A DNA stretch of 64,000 bases. Source: Bacillota bacterium. GTDB lineage: Bacteria > Bacillota > Clostridia > Christensenellales > DTU072. Made by a program: the position numbers and the translations under genes. The DNA lies in the NCBI GenBank assembly GCA_023394875.1, contig JAEXAB010000004.1:1-64000 (forward strand). The letters are read 5' to 3'. The notes under the pieces were generated by a model. The model did no database searches. It saw only the letters and a list, made by a program, of their open reading frames with translations, and was not told the origin of the DNA. The first letter of the stretch is position 1; the number at the start of each line of letters is the position of its first letter. Of the stretch, positions 32,826 to 40,115 are shown in pieces.

Positions 32826-33185
32826 ATGGTGTTATTCAGGATAAACAGCAAAACTTTAAGCCGCAACCCAACGGATATCAGCCAATCGAAATACAAACTG
32901 CAAAAGACGGACAGAACCATAGACGGCACCTTGGTAGCGGATATCATCGCCGTAAAAAACAAGGTGTCATTTACATGGGATTATCTAACCACGGCAGACC
33001 TAAAAAAGTTGATTGACGAGGTGAATGCCGATACCTTCCCGACAGTGGAATACACCGACCCTGACAGCGCAACACTGAAACAGATAACAGGACACGCAGA
33101 TGAAGTAAGCTATATCCCACATTATGACAGCAGAACAGGAACAATTATTTGGAAAGAGGTTATGGTGAGTTTTGAGGAGCGATAA
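32826..33185 (+). CDS. Small tail protein (distal tail, DUF6711-like)
   Basis: The 119-residue protein begins 1 bp after the tape measure stop and reads K-T-L-S-R-N-P-T-D-I-S-Q-S-K-Y. T-I-D-G-T-L-V-A-D-I follows, and F-T-W-D-Y-L-T-T-A-D-L is typical of short distal-tail components next to tape measure genes. The exact role is inferred from position. Confidence 0.7.
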   Translation: MVLFRINSKTLSRNPTDISQSKYKLQKTDRTIDGTLVADIIAVKNKVSFTWDYLTTADLKKLIDEVNADTFPTVEYTDPDSATLKQITGHADEVSYIPHYDSRTGTIIWKEVMVSFEER

Positions 33186-33230
33186 TGTATCTCTGTCTGC
33201 TAAACATATACGGGTAAAAATAAACAAACC

Positions 33231-33259
33231 TTGACTTATTTATGAGTTTTTGCTAATAT
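33231..33259 (+). promoter_or_regulatory. Promoter of the NYN cargo gene
   Basis: TTGACT (33231-33236), 17 bp and TAATAT (33254-33259) match the housekeeping consensus. It lies in a 112-bp AT-rich gap after the tail gene and precedes GGGGGGA and ATG 33298. Confidence 0.75.
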
Positions 33260-33297
33260 AATCATTATATACAAAACTAAAAAGTGGGGGGATTTAC

Positions 33298-34188
33298 ATG
33301 GAAATAAAAGATAAAACCATTGCCATGCTAATAGATTCGGATAATGTTTCGAAGGAATATTATGCAATACTCTTAGACGAATTAAGCAAATATGGACGTG
33401 TTACATATCGAAGACTTTATGGCGACTTTTCAAAACCGAAATCTAATGGATGGAAAGATGCACTTCTTGAATACTCAATTGAGCAGATCCAGCAAATAGC
33501 ATATACGAATGGTAAAAATGCAACCGATTTATCAATGGTAATCGATGCAATGGATATCCTTTTTAAAGGCAAGGTTGACTGTTTTTGTCTTGCGACAAGC
33601 GACAGCGACTTTACAGGACTTGCAATGAGGTTCAGAAATGACAATATTATCGTCATAGGTGCGGGCGAAGAGAAAACGCCAGATTCTTTTAGAAAGGCTT
33701 GCGATAGGTTCATTTCAATAGACGAATTATTAAAAGCAAAAAAGGATACCGAAAAGGTAAATGAAAAAACCAATACAATGGAAAAAGCTGAAACGCTAAA
33801 AACGGCGGAAGCAATGGAAACGACCGAATCATTAAAAACGGTGGAAATAACGAATAAGGCAAGCAAGACTATCAAGAAGCCACAAGAAAAATCAAAAATC
33901 GAACTATCGAAAGATGAATCAGATAAAGATAAGGTAATAAAACATCAAAAACTTATTGAAATGGCGAAGCAGATCATTTTAGATGAGTCGGAAGCTGATG
34001 GATGGATGCACCTTTCGGCGTTTATGAATGAAATATATAGAAAGGAAAATGATTTCAATCCCAAACTTTATGGGCATAGTAATAGCAATGCCGCACCTTT
34101 CTTTAAAAGTTTGAAAGATGAAAATAACAATCTTATTTTCACCTTAGAAAAAACAGGTAATATAGATAGGATAAAAATTAATAAATAA
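33298..34188 (+). CDS. NYN-domain putative RNase with C-terminal LOTUS/OST-HTH domain (cargo gene)
   Basis: The 296-residue protein has an N-terminal NYN domain (about 1-140) with the acidic residues of the PIN/NYN fold: A-M-L-I-D-S-D-N-V, G-D-F-S, N-A-T-D-L-S-M-V-I-D-A-M, and A-T-S-D-S-D-F-T. A threonine/lysine/glutamate-rich linker (about 150-215) leads to a C-terminal W-M-H-L-S-A-F-M-N-E-I-type winged helix like LOTUS/OST-HTH, ending I-D-R-I-K-I. LabA/MARF1-like proteins join a NYN nuclease to such RNA-binding domains, so a single-strand RNase is the likely role. It has its own promoter and cargo terminator within the tail operon. Confidence 0.85.
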   Translation: MEIKDKTIAMLIDSDNVSKEYYAILLDELSKYGRVTYRRLYGDFSKPKSNGWKDALLEYSIEQIQQIAYTNGKNATDLSMVIDAMDILFKGKVDCFCLATSDSDFTGLAMRFRNDNIIVIGAGEEKTPDSFRKACDRFISIDELLKAKKDTEKVNEKTNTMEKAETLKTAEAMETTESLKTVEITNKASKTIKKPQEKSKIELSKDESDKDKVIKHQKLIEMAKQIILDESEADGWMHLSAFMNEIYRKENDFNPKLYGHSNSNAAPFFKSLKDENNNLIFTLEKTGNIDRIKINK

Positions 34189-34206
34189 CATTGAAAATAT
34201 AAGTTA

Positions 34207-34234
34207 AGCAAGTTCAAACGGACTTGCTTTTTTT
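34207..34234 (+). terminator. Cargo-type intrinsic terminator, copy 2 (after NYN gene)
   Basis: AGCAAGTTC (34207-34215) pairs with GGACTTGCT (34220-34228) across AAAC and is followed by TTTTTTATGCC. It is the same as copy 1 apart from one loop base, while the surrounding genes differ. Confidence 0.85.
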
Positions 34235-34255
34235 ATGCCCTGAGGAGGTGATACG

Positions 34256-36040
34256 GTGCAGTACAGCGATAACCCGAGAAGAGTTTACGGCAAGGTAACA
34301 ATTGTTTATTCGGACAGTGATATCAGTATGGACTTGTCGGCAGAGACTTCCGGCAACGGCGAAATATCGTATCCCACGCAGGTGTATGGCGGCTTTACAG
34401 AACCGACAATCAAGGCTTGCACTATGGACGGAAACAGTACAATAGGCGGCGGATACCAAATGAATGCTGCAGGACTGATTACCGGATGGTGGAGCAATGT
34501 GCATTGCGGAAGCGATTGCGTATTTGAAGCACCGCCCTGGCTGAAGCTAAATTTCCTTGCGCGGCCGCTAATACGGTGGATTATATCGGGAGACAGCAAA
34601 CTGAATCAGTATCCCGTCGATTTTGATATAAGTCTATACAGGCAGGACACGCTTGTAGATACAAAAACCGTTACCGGCAATTCAAGCGTGACAATCTCAG
34701 TTAAGTATGATAATCCCTTTGAAGACATCACATCAATTAAACTGACGATATATAAGTGGAGCACGCGGAACGCAAAAGCAAAGATAATACAATTCTTCGA
34801 TACCGTGAAAGAGGATTACGAGGGCGCGGATTTGAAGGAATTCGAGATACTTGAGGAGCTTTGCAAGGACGGCGAAGTGGGGTTCGGCATAAACAGCGAC
34901 ACTGCATCGTTCACCATTTACAACAAGAATAGAAAGTTTGACAGAGGATATTTGAAGTCATTAGTTCTGCTTGGCAGAAAGGTTATTACTTATATAGGAA
35001 TAGACAACGGTAACGGCGGTGTGGATTACACGAAGTTTGGCACTTTTTATTCGGACGATTGGAACGTGCCGCAGGGCGACGTATGGGTAAAGCTGAAATG
35101 CGTTGACAGATTATACAATTTGCAGAAGATTACCTATGTCGGCTATCCCTACACGGTAACGGCGAATCTTTACGATATAGCAGAGGACATACTCTTAAAG
35201 AGCGGACTTACGGAGGAGCAGTTCAGTATAGACGAAGCCTTACAAAACGATATCGTTTACGGCGGCTTTATGAAAAAGGGCAGCGCGTGGGACTGTCTGC
35301 AAGAGGTGTGCTATGCCGGAATGTGTAACGCATTTGTTGCAAGAGACGATATTTTAACTTTACAAAAAGAGGTGATAAACCCCACGGATATGATAGTTGC
35401 CGCGGACAGGATAACCGCTTACGAGAAGCATACGAGAAAAACCGACTTCTGTAATTATGTTGAGGTAAACTATACCGAGGCGGAAACCACAACCACGCTG
35501 ATAACCGCATACGAAGGAATAATAACGCTGACAGCCGGAGAAACAAAGACCTTGACCGTTGACTACGGCGGCTACATTTCTGACGCGGCATTGAGCTTTT
35601 TGCCGAGCGTAGGGATTGAAATAATATCCTTTGAAAGCGGAGTGAACGCAGGCAAATTCGTACTCAAAAACAACAATGCGAACGCTGTTACAATAACGGT
35701 AACGATTAAGGGATATTCGCTCACTACAGCGACTCAAACGGTGGCGGTAAGCGATGAGGAATCAATCGAGAAGTGGGGCAAACAGGAATATATTTACGCA
35801 AGCAGCGACCTTATCCAAAGCTATGAGAGAGCAAAGGAGATAGGCGAGCTTATCTTGTCGCGGCTGACGGCGGTGAACGGCAATCTGAAAATAACCTGGA
35901 GAGGAGATCCTGCATTATGTTTGCAGGATTCTTTCGTTATAAAGGACAGATACGGCGACGAAAGTATTTGCCTAAACGAATACAACCGCTTCAAGTTTGA
36001 CGGCGGCTTATTGCAAGATACAAGAGGGAGGCTAATATGA
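34256..36040 (+). CDS. Tail tip/baseplate-type protein
   Basis: GTG 34256 follows GAGGAGG and gives 594 residues. N-terminal S-G-N-G-E-I-S-Y-P-T-Q-V-Y and L-I-T-G-W-W-S-N are beta-rich. The middle resembles a phage tail-associated domain (F-T-I-Y-N-K-N-R-K-F-D-R-G-Y, F-G-T-F-Y-S-D-D-W), and a C-terminal region repeats this style up to L-Q-D-T-R-G-R-L. This is the usual order for a distal-tail or tail-hub protein behind the tape measure. A receptor-binding role is possible. No lytic motif was recognised. Confidence 0.65.
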   Translation: MQYSDNPRRVYGKVTIVYSDSDISMDLSAETSGNGEISYPTQVYGGFTEPTIKACTMDGNSTIGGGYQMNAAGLITGWWSNVHCGSDCVFEAPPWLKLNFLARPLIRWIISGDSKLNQYPVDFDISLYRQDTLVDTKTVTGNSSVTISVKYDNPFEDITSIKLTIYKWSTRNAKAKIIQFFDTVKEDYEGADLKEFEILEELCKDGEVGFGINSDTASFTIYNKNRKFDRGYLKSLVLLGRKVITYIGIDNGNGGVDYTKFGTFYSDDWNVPQGDVWVKLKCVDRLYNLQKITYVGYPYTVTANLYDIAEDILLKSGLTEEQFSIDEALQNDIVYGGFMKKGSAWDCLQEVCYAGMCNAFVARDDILTLQKEVINPTDMIVAADRITAYEKHTRKTDFCNYVEVNYTEAETTTTLITAYEGIITLTAGETKTLTVDYGGYISDAALSFLPSVGIEIISFESGVNAGKFVLKNNNANAVTITVTIKGYSLTTATQTVAVSDEESIEKWGKQEYIYASSDLIQSYERAKEIGELILSRLTAVNGNLKITWRGDPALCLQDSFVIKDRYGDESICLNEYNRFKFDGGLLQDTRGRLI

Positions 36041-36046
36041 GATGAC

Positions 36047-36075
36047 TTGAAATATTTTATTAAATAGTATATTAT
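36047..36075 (+). promoter_or_regulatory. Promoter of the third cargo gene
   Basis: TTGAAA (36047-36052), 17 bp and TATTAT (36070-36075) precede AAGGAAGGG and ATG 36095. It begins 6 bp after the tail gene stop, so the cargo is separately transcribed. Confidence 0.7.
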
Positions 36076-36094
36076 TAAAAAAAGGAAGGGTATT

Positions 36095-36508
36095 ATGTGC
36101 TATTTTTTATATGGAACGATTGACGGGGATGTTAACACTAATTTATTTAACAATTTAAATAATAAAAAATATTTTAGATTTAAGCTTGGTACGTATACTG
36201 ACTTAATAACAAGTATTAAAATGGAAACTGACATATATCGATTAACAACGGGAATGTGTGATTGTGATACTCATATTGGAAGTAATAAAACTTCGAGTAA
36301 GGAAATAAATGAATATTCAGAATTTATCCAAAGCTTAAATGAGTTGAAAAACATTAAAAATCTTTATATTTGCAAGAAATGGTATAACGAAGAAATAGAA
36401 GAAAATATTGAATTACATATTGATGACATAGAAGATCTTAATGCTTTTTTTGCGAATATGAAGCCCAACATACTATATAAAATCGGGGTATACAAGAAAT
36501 ATTATTAG
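36095..36508 (+). CDS. Cargo protein of unknown function
   Basis: The 137-residue AT-rich gene encodes a protein starting M-C-Y-F-L-Y-G-T-I-D-G-D-V and carrying T-G-M-C-D-C-D-T-H-I-G. A later C-K-K-W-Y-N-E-E segment precedes an acidic stretch. No family was recognised. The cysteines and acidic residues near 54-58 could bind a metal. It is framed by its own promoter and by the third copy of the cargo terminator, so it is likely expressed in the lysogen. Confidence 0.6.
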   Translation: MCYFLYGTIDGDVNTNLFNNLNNKKYFRFKLGTYTDLITSIKMETDIYRLTTGMCDCDTHIGSNKTSSKEINEYSEFIQSLNELKNIKNLYICKKWYNEEIEENIELHIDDIEDLNAFFANMKPNILYKIGVYKKYY

Positions 36509-36536
36509 ATAAAGAATTTAAGTAGAAGTGAATTTA

Positions 36537-36567
36537 AGCAAGTACACATTGATACTTGCTTTTTTTA
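36537..36567 (+). terminator. Cargo-type intrinsic terminator, copy 3
   Basis: AGCAAGTA (36537-36544) pairs with TACTTGCT (36553-36560) followed by TTTTTTATGC. Loop differs from copies 1 and 2 but the stem ends, T-run and ATGC are the same. Confidence 0.8.
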
Positions 36568-36584
36568 TGCTCATAGGAGGGATT

Positions 36585-37637
36585 ATGGCGACTTGGAATG
36601 AGCCGAAAAGCAATTATATAGCAAGCGATGAGGTGAAGCCCTCAATATTTAACGAGCTTGCCGAAAACGAAAAATACCTGAAGGAAACGCAGGATACGAA
36701 GATAACCTCGGCGCAAGTTAAGGACGCGGTGATGCCGAACACGCAGGCAAGCTCAAGGGTAAATCTTGCCGCAAGCGAGGTATTAAGCACAAGCTTAGGT
36801 AAGGTTAGAAAATGGTTCGCAGATCTCAAAGCGCTTGCTTTTAAGGATGTCATAACGGAGAGCGACATAAGCGGAACAATATCTGCAAGCAAGATAAGCG
36901 GAGCAGTAGAGCAGGCAACGCTTGCGGCATTTGCGGCTAAGCTGGCAACCGCAAGAAATATCGGTTTATCGGGAGTTACTGCAACCGCTCAAAGCTTTAA
37001 CGGTTCGGCGGCAATCACTATTCCGATAACAGCTATACCGGCAAGCTTGTTGACCGGTACTATAGATCTCGATTCAACAGGTAACGCGGCAAGCGCTGAT
37101 AAGCTGAAAACCGCAAGGAATATCGGACTTTCGGGAGTGACAGCAACAGCAGTAGCCTTTGACGGGAGCGGAGATATTGCCATTGTAATAACGGGAATAC
37201 CGGCAACTCTTCTGACAGGCACGGCAAGCATACCGACAACCGGGAATGCCGGCAGCGCGACAAAACTTCAAACTGCTAGAACAATCGGCGTTTCTGGAAT
37301 AACCGGTACGGCACAGTCCTTTAACGGCACAGCGAATATCGTCATTCCAATTACAGAAGTTCCCGCAAGCCTTTTGACGGGCACAATCGCAGTCGCAAGA
37401 CTTCCCATTGCAACGGCAAGCGCAATCGGAGCAGTAAAGGGCGGCGGAAATGTATCGGTAGCGGCTGACGGCACGATGAGCGCGAGTCTTAGCGGCAGCG
37501 GAATCACTGTAACGGCAAGGTCGGGACTTGGGAATAATACCAATCTTGACAGCGTGTTAAACTACATATCCAATGTATTCCTCGGCACGCAGACGGTAAC
37601 GAAGATTAAAGCCGGAACCTTCGATACGACAGCATAA
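36585..37637 (+). CDS. Tail fibre protein with repeated beta-motifs
   Basis: ATG 36585 follows AGGAGGG; an upstream ATG at 36528 lies inside the cargo terminator. The 350-residue protein has a helical N-terminus (about 1-100) and then three near-repeats of about 55 residues. Each contains K-L-[AQK]-T-A-R-x-I-G-[LV]-S-G, A-x-[AS]-F-[DN]-G, and I-P-A-[ST]-L-L-T-G-T. Such repeats build trimeric tail fibres. The end is a short K-A-G-T-F-D-T. It probably attaches to the host together with the glycine-rich protein that follows. Confidence 0.8.
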   Translation: MATWNEPKSNYIASDEVKPSIFNELAENEKYLKETQDTKITSAQVKDAVMPNTQASSRVNLAASEVLSTSLGKVRKWFADLKALAFKDVITESDISGTISASKISGAVEQATLAAFAAKLATARNIGLSGVTATAQSFNGSAAITIPITAIPASLLTGTIDLDSTGNAASADKLKTARNIGLSGVTATAVAFDGSGDIAIVITGIPATLLTGTASIPTTGNAGSATKLQTARTIGVSGITGTAQSFNGTANIVIPITEVPASLLTGTIAVARLPIATASAIGAVKGGGNVSVAADGTMSASLSGSGITVTARSGLGNNTNLDSVLNYISNVFLGTQTVTKIKAGTFDTTA

Positions 37638-37649
37638 GGAGAAAAAGCT

Positions 37650-38717
37650 ATGGGATACTCAAAAAACGGTACAGATTTGACAACCCTTTGTGAGGTAGCC
37701 TACGGAAGCGGTGATACTAGGAACAAAGCACCGATAAATACGGCAAGCTATTGGTTTAACGGCGGCACCAGAGCAACAAACTCCCCAAATGCCCAATTCA
37801 TAAGCTATGTGAGCGGCTATTTATATAGTACCGAAGCGCTGGGTGGGGTATATAAAAAGGCGGGCGGAAATCTCCAGCTTTCTGCAAAAGGGTATAGACC
37901 GGGGTATACGTTCAGATATTCAGCAGGCGGTTACTCATCAGGGCTAATAAAGAAGTTTGCTGAGGGCGATATATGGCTTGGCGGCACCGAAGGCGCGAGG
38001 GACGGAACCAGGCTTTGCACGCAAGCGGAAAATTGGAACTGGCTGTTTACCTGTTACGCCGGCGGAGGCGGCGGCGGAGGCGGGGGTTCTTCCACTGCTT
38101 CAGCCGGAGGCGGTGGCGGAGGGGGATATATCTTTGCAGTATTCCGTTTGTTCGCCGGAAGAAAAATGACCTTCACCGCCGGTTGGGGAGGAAGCGCGGG
38201 CGGCGGTAACAGCGCAGGCGGAAACGGTTTACAATCGGATGTGATGTTGTATTCCAATTCCTCTATCCCCGGCGCAAATCAAAATTCCTTTGCCGATGCC
38301 GAAGCGGGAAACGGCGGGCAAAAGGGCGGAGACGGCGGAGGCGGTAACGGTGGAACTACCTATGTTATTAGCCCGCAAAGAAGTGATTTCTATGTCATAC
38401 AGGCAAAAAGCGGAGGTAACGGCGCATCAAGAAACAATGCCGGTTCTACCAGCGCAGTGAATTTCTACAACTATTCGCCCGAAGCGCAACAAATTACATA
38501 CTTTACCGGCAGTGGCGGTTCATCCGGAGGAAGCTCGGGCGGCGGTGGCGGAGGCGGTTCTCCTATGGGTAACGGCGGTTCGGGCGGAAGCAGTGCAGGA
38601 GCTAACGGTGGTTCGGCCTCAGGCTGGGGAGCAGGGGGCGGAGGCGGAGCATACAAGCTTTTTGGTTCAACAAGCGGCGGAAACGGAGCGGCAGGTTATG
38701 TCGCTTTTTATTATTAA
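37650..38717 (+). CDS. Glycine-rich tail fibre/adhesin
   Basis: The 355-residue protein has an ordered first third (G-T-D-L-T-T-L-C-E-V-A-Y-G-S, W-F-N-G-G). Blocks of G-G-G-G, G-S-S-G-G and G-G-N-G-A fill the later two-thirds, resembling polyglycine-II tip domains of some phage adhesins. It ends A-A-G-Y-V-A-F-Y-Y. Such Gly-rich tips can vary to change host range. Overlapping long minus-strand frames here are Pro-rich shadows. Confidence 0.75.
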   Translation: MGYSKNGTDLTTLCEVAYGSGDTRNKAPINTASYWFNGGTRATNSPNAQFISYVSGYLYSTEALGGVYKKAGGNLQLSAKGYRPGYTFRYSAGGYSSGLIKKFAEGDIWLGGTEGARDGTRLCTQAENWNWLFTCYAGGGGGGGGGSSTASAGGGGGGGYIFAVFRLFAGRKMTFTAGWGGSAGGGNSAGGNGLQSDVMLYSNSSIPGANQNSFADAEAGNGGQKGGDGGGGNGGTTYVISPQRSDFYVIQAKSGGNGASRNNAGSTSAVNFYNYSPEAQQITYFTGSGGSSGGSSGGGGGGGSPMGNGGSGGSSAGANGGSASGWGAGGGGGAYKLFGSTSGGNGAAGYVAFYY

Positions 38718-38727
38718 AGGAGTAGCT

Positions 38728-39294
38728 ATGGCGATATTAGAAAAAAGCACAAACAATTATTACAAGATAGATTTTGACGAATGTATGATAAAAGGCACTG
38801 CCATTATCGTGGCGTTTTCAACATATCAAACAACAGAGGACAGAGAAAAGGAAAAAGCCAGAAGACCGCTATTGACTGAGTTTCTCAATAATATTCAGCA
38901 AAGATTGACAACCTTATACAACGAACTGATATCAGGGTGCGAAGCTCTCGGTAAAAGCGCGGAAGAGATTGTTGATTCTGAAGGCGTTATTCTCGATATC
39001 TATTCTGAACTGAAAACCAAGCAAGCCGAGATGAACGCGCTTGAATCTATGCCTCAGGCCGTATTCGAGAGGTTCTTCCAATATGGGGATAACCTATTGC
39101 CGAAAATTGAATATACGGTATCCAAAGAGTTGTTGGAGGGATACGGATTTAACGAAAGCTGGATAACAGACCCGATACGGCTTACCACAAAAGCGAAGAT
39201 TTATTGTGGCGAATATAACGGCGAAGGTATCGGCTACGAATTCTATTACAACAGGCTGAAAGAGCGCATGAACGACAGCATAGAGGATTGCTGA
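38728..39294 (+). CDS. Phage protein of unknown function after tail fibre genes
   Basis: ATG 38728 follows AAAGGAG; the longer frame from 38512 lies inside the Gly-rich gene. The 188-residue, mostly helical protein reads L-E-K-S-T-N-N-Y-Y-K-I-D-F-D-E-C and later V-S-K-E-L-L-E-G-Y-G. It could be a fibre chaperone or tail-associated protein, by position only. Confidence 0.55.
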   Translation: MAILEKSTNNYYKIDFDECMIKGTAIIVAFSTYQTTEDREKEKARRPLLTEFLNNIQQRLTTLYNELISGCEALGKSAEEIVDSEGVILDIYSELKTKQAEMNALESMPQAVFERFFQYGDNLLPKIEYTVSKELLEGYGFNESWITDPIRLTTKAKIYCGEYNGEGIGYEFYYNRLKERMNDSIEDC

Positions 39295-39305
39295 GGGGAG
39301 GATAA

Positions 39306-39608
39306 ATGCAAGTATTAACAATTATATTAAGCGTAGGAGCGAGCGTCATCAGCGGGATGGCGCTCTTCTTTTTACAGAGGTATTTCAAGAGGAAGGACAA
39401 AAAGGATGAATGTAGGGATGCCCTTAAGGCAGAAGAAAACATTCTTATTCTTAAGAGCATAAACGCTGTCGGCAAGCTTACGGTAGCCAACAGTATCGCT
39501 CTTCGCGACGGCAAAACCAACGGCGAAATGCATACAGCTCTTGAGGAGTACGGCGAGGTCGACAAAGAATTATACGAATATTTACTTGAGCGCAACGCTC
39601 ATAAATAA
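39306..39608 (+). CDS. Small membrane-anchored phage protein
   Basis: The 100-residue protein has one N-terminal membrane helix (about 2-23: L-T-I-I-L-S-V-G-A-S-V-I-S-G-M-A) and a charged, helical remainder K-R-K-D-K-K-D-E-C-R. Next to a holin candidate this could be a holin partner or spanin-like factor. It is not assigned to a family. Confidence 0.55.
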   Translation: MQVLTIILSVGASVISGMALFFLQRYFKRKDKKDECRDALKAEENILILKSINAVGKLTVANSIALRDGKTNGEMHTALEEYGEVDKELYEYLLERNAHK

Positions 39609-39620
39609 GGAGGAACAATT

Positions 39621-39917
39621 ATGGATTATTTACAGATTATCAGCGTACCGGCGATAGCAACGGCAGTTTACTGGGCAGTAAACCTTATTAAATACACAGT
39701 GAATAACAACGAAAAGTTCAAGAGGTTCATACCTTTACTTTCGGCGGGATTGGGAGCGGCTTTAGGGGTTATTTGCTTTTATGCAGTGCCAAGCATTATT
39801 GCGGCGCCCAATGTTTTAATAGCAATCATATCGGGCGGCGCGAGCGGATTATCGGCTACCGGTTGCAATCAAATTATCAAGCAATTAGGCAAGGAGAAAG
39901 AAGAAAATGGAGATTAA
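39621..39917 (+). CDS. Holin candidate
   Basis: The 98-residue protein has two hydrophobic segments (about 1-25 and 40-85, with L-S-A-G-L-G-A-A-L-G-V-I and I-S-G-G-A-S-G-L-S-A-T-G) and a charged end. It has the size and placement of a phage holin, and GGAGG precedes the ATG. Unusually, no endolysin gene follows. Confidence 0.7.
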   Translation: MDYLQIISVPAIATAVYWAVNLIKYTVNNNEKFKRFIPLLSAGLGAALGVICFYAVPSIIAAPNVLIAIISGGASGLSATGCNQIIKQLGKEKEENGD

Positions 39918-40017
39918 TTCTTTAGAGTACCAGCTGGCGGTTGCGTTACTTAGGAGCTTCCAAAAGGATAATCTCCTAACCTCAGAAGAGGTTCGGCTGA
40001 TTATGCAAAAGCTATAA
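39907..40017 (+). CDS. SHOCT-like miniprotein
   Basis: ATG 39907 opens a 36-residue protein: M-E-I-N-S-L-E-Y-Q-L-A-V-A-L-L-R-S-F and L-L-T-S-E-E-V-R-L-I. This is the short SHOCT-like pattern often found just upstream of large serine recombinase genes in Bacillota elements. It overlaps the holin end by 11 bases. It may be a recombination cofactor, though this is not proven. Confidence 0.6.
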   Translation: MEINSLEYQLAVALLRSFQKDNLLTSEEVRLIMQKL

Positions 40018-40046
40018 ACATTCTTTGTTATTCAAGGGATTTCCGC

Positions 40047-40075
40047 TAGACTTATGAAAACATTGTCGGTATAAT
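40047..40075 (+). promoter_or_regulatory. Promoter of the serine recombinase pair
   Basis: TAGACT (40047-40052), 17 bp and TATAAT (40070-40075) lie upstream of ATCGGAGGG and the start at 40116. A second TAGACT plus 17 bp plus TATGTT arrangement lies before the gene at 22213, which may point to a shared phage promoter style. Confidence 0.6.
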
Positions 40076-40115
40076 TCCCGTTACCATAGAGAAGATATGA
40101 AAATCGGAGGGACAA

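Noticed and set aside
36960..37420. Repeated segments considered as a CRISPR array
   Set aside because: They are diverged coding repeats of the tail fibre, not identical short repeats with unique spacers. No CRISPR array or Cas gene was seen.
37957..38656. Long Pro-rich or Arg-rich frames on both strands across the glycine-rich gene
   Set aside because: They are shadow frames from GGC/GGA repeats, without ribosome sites, inside a well-supported fibre gene.
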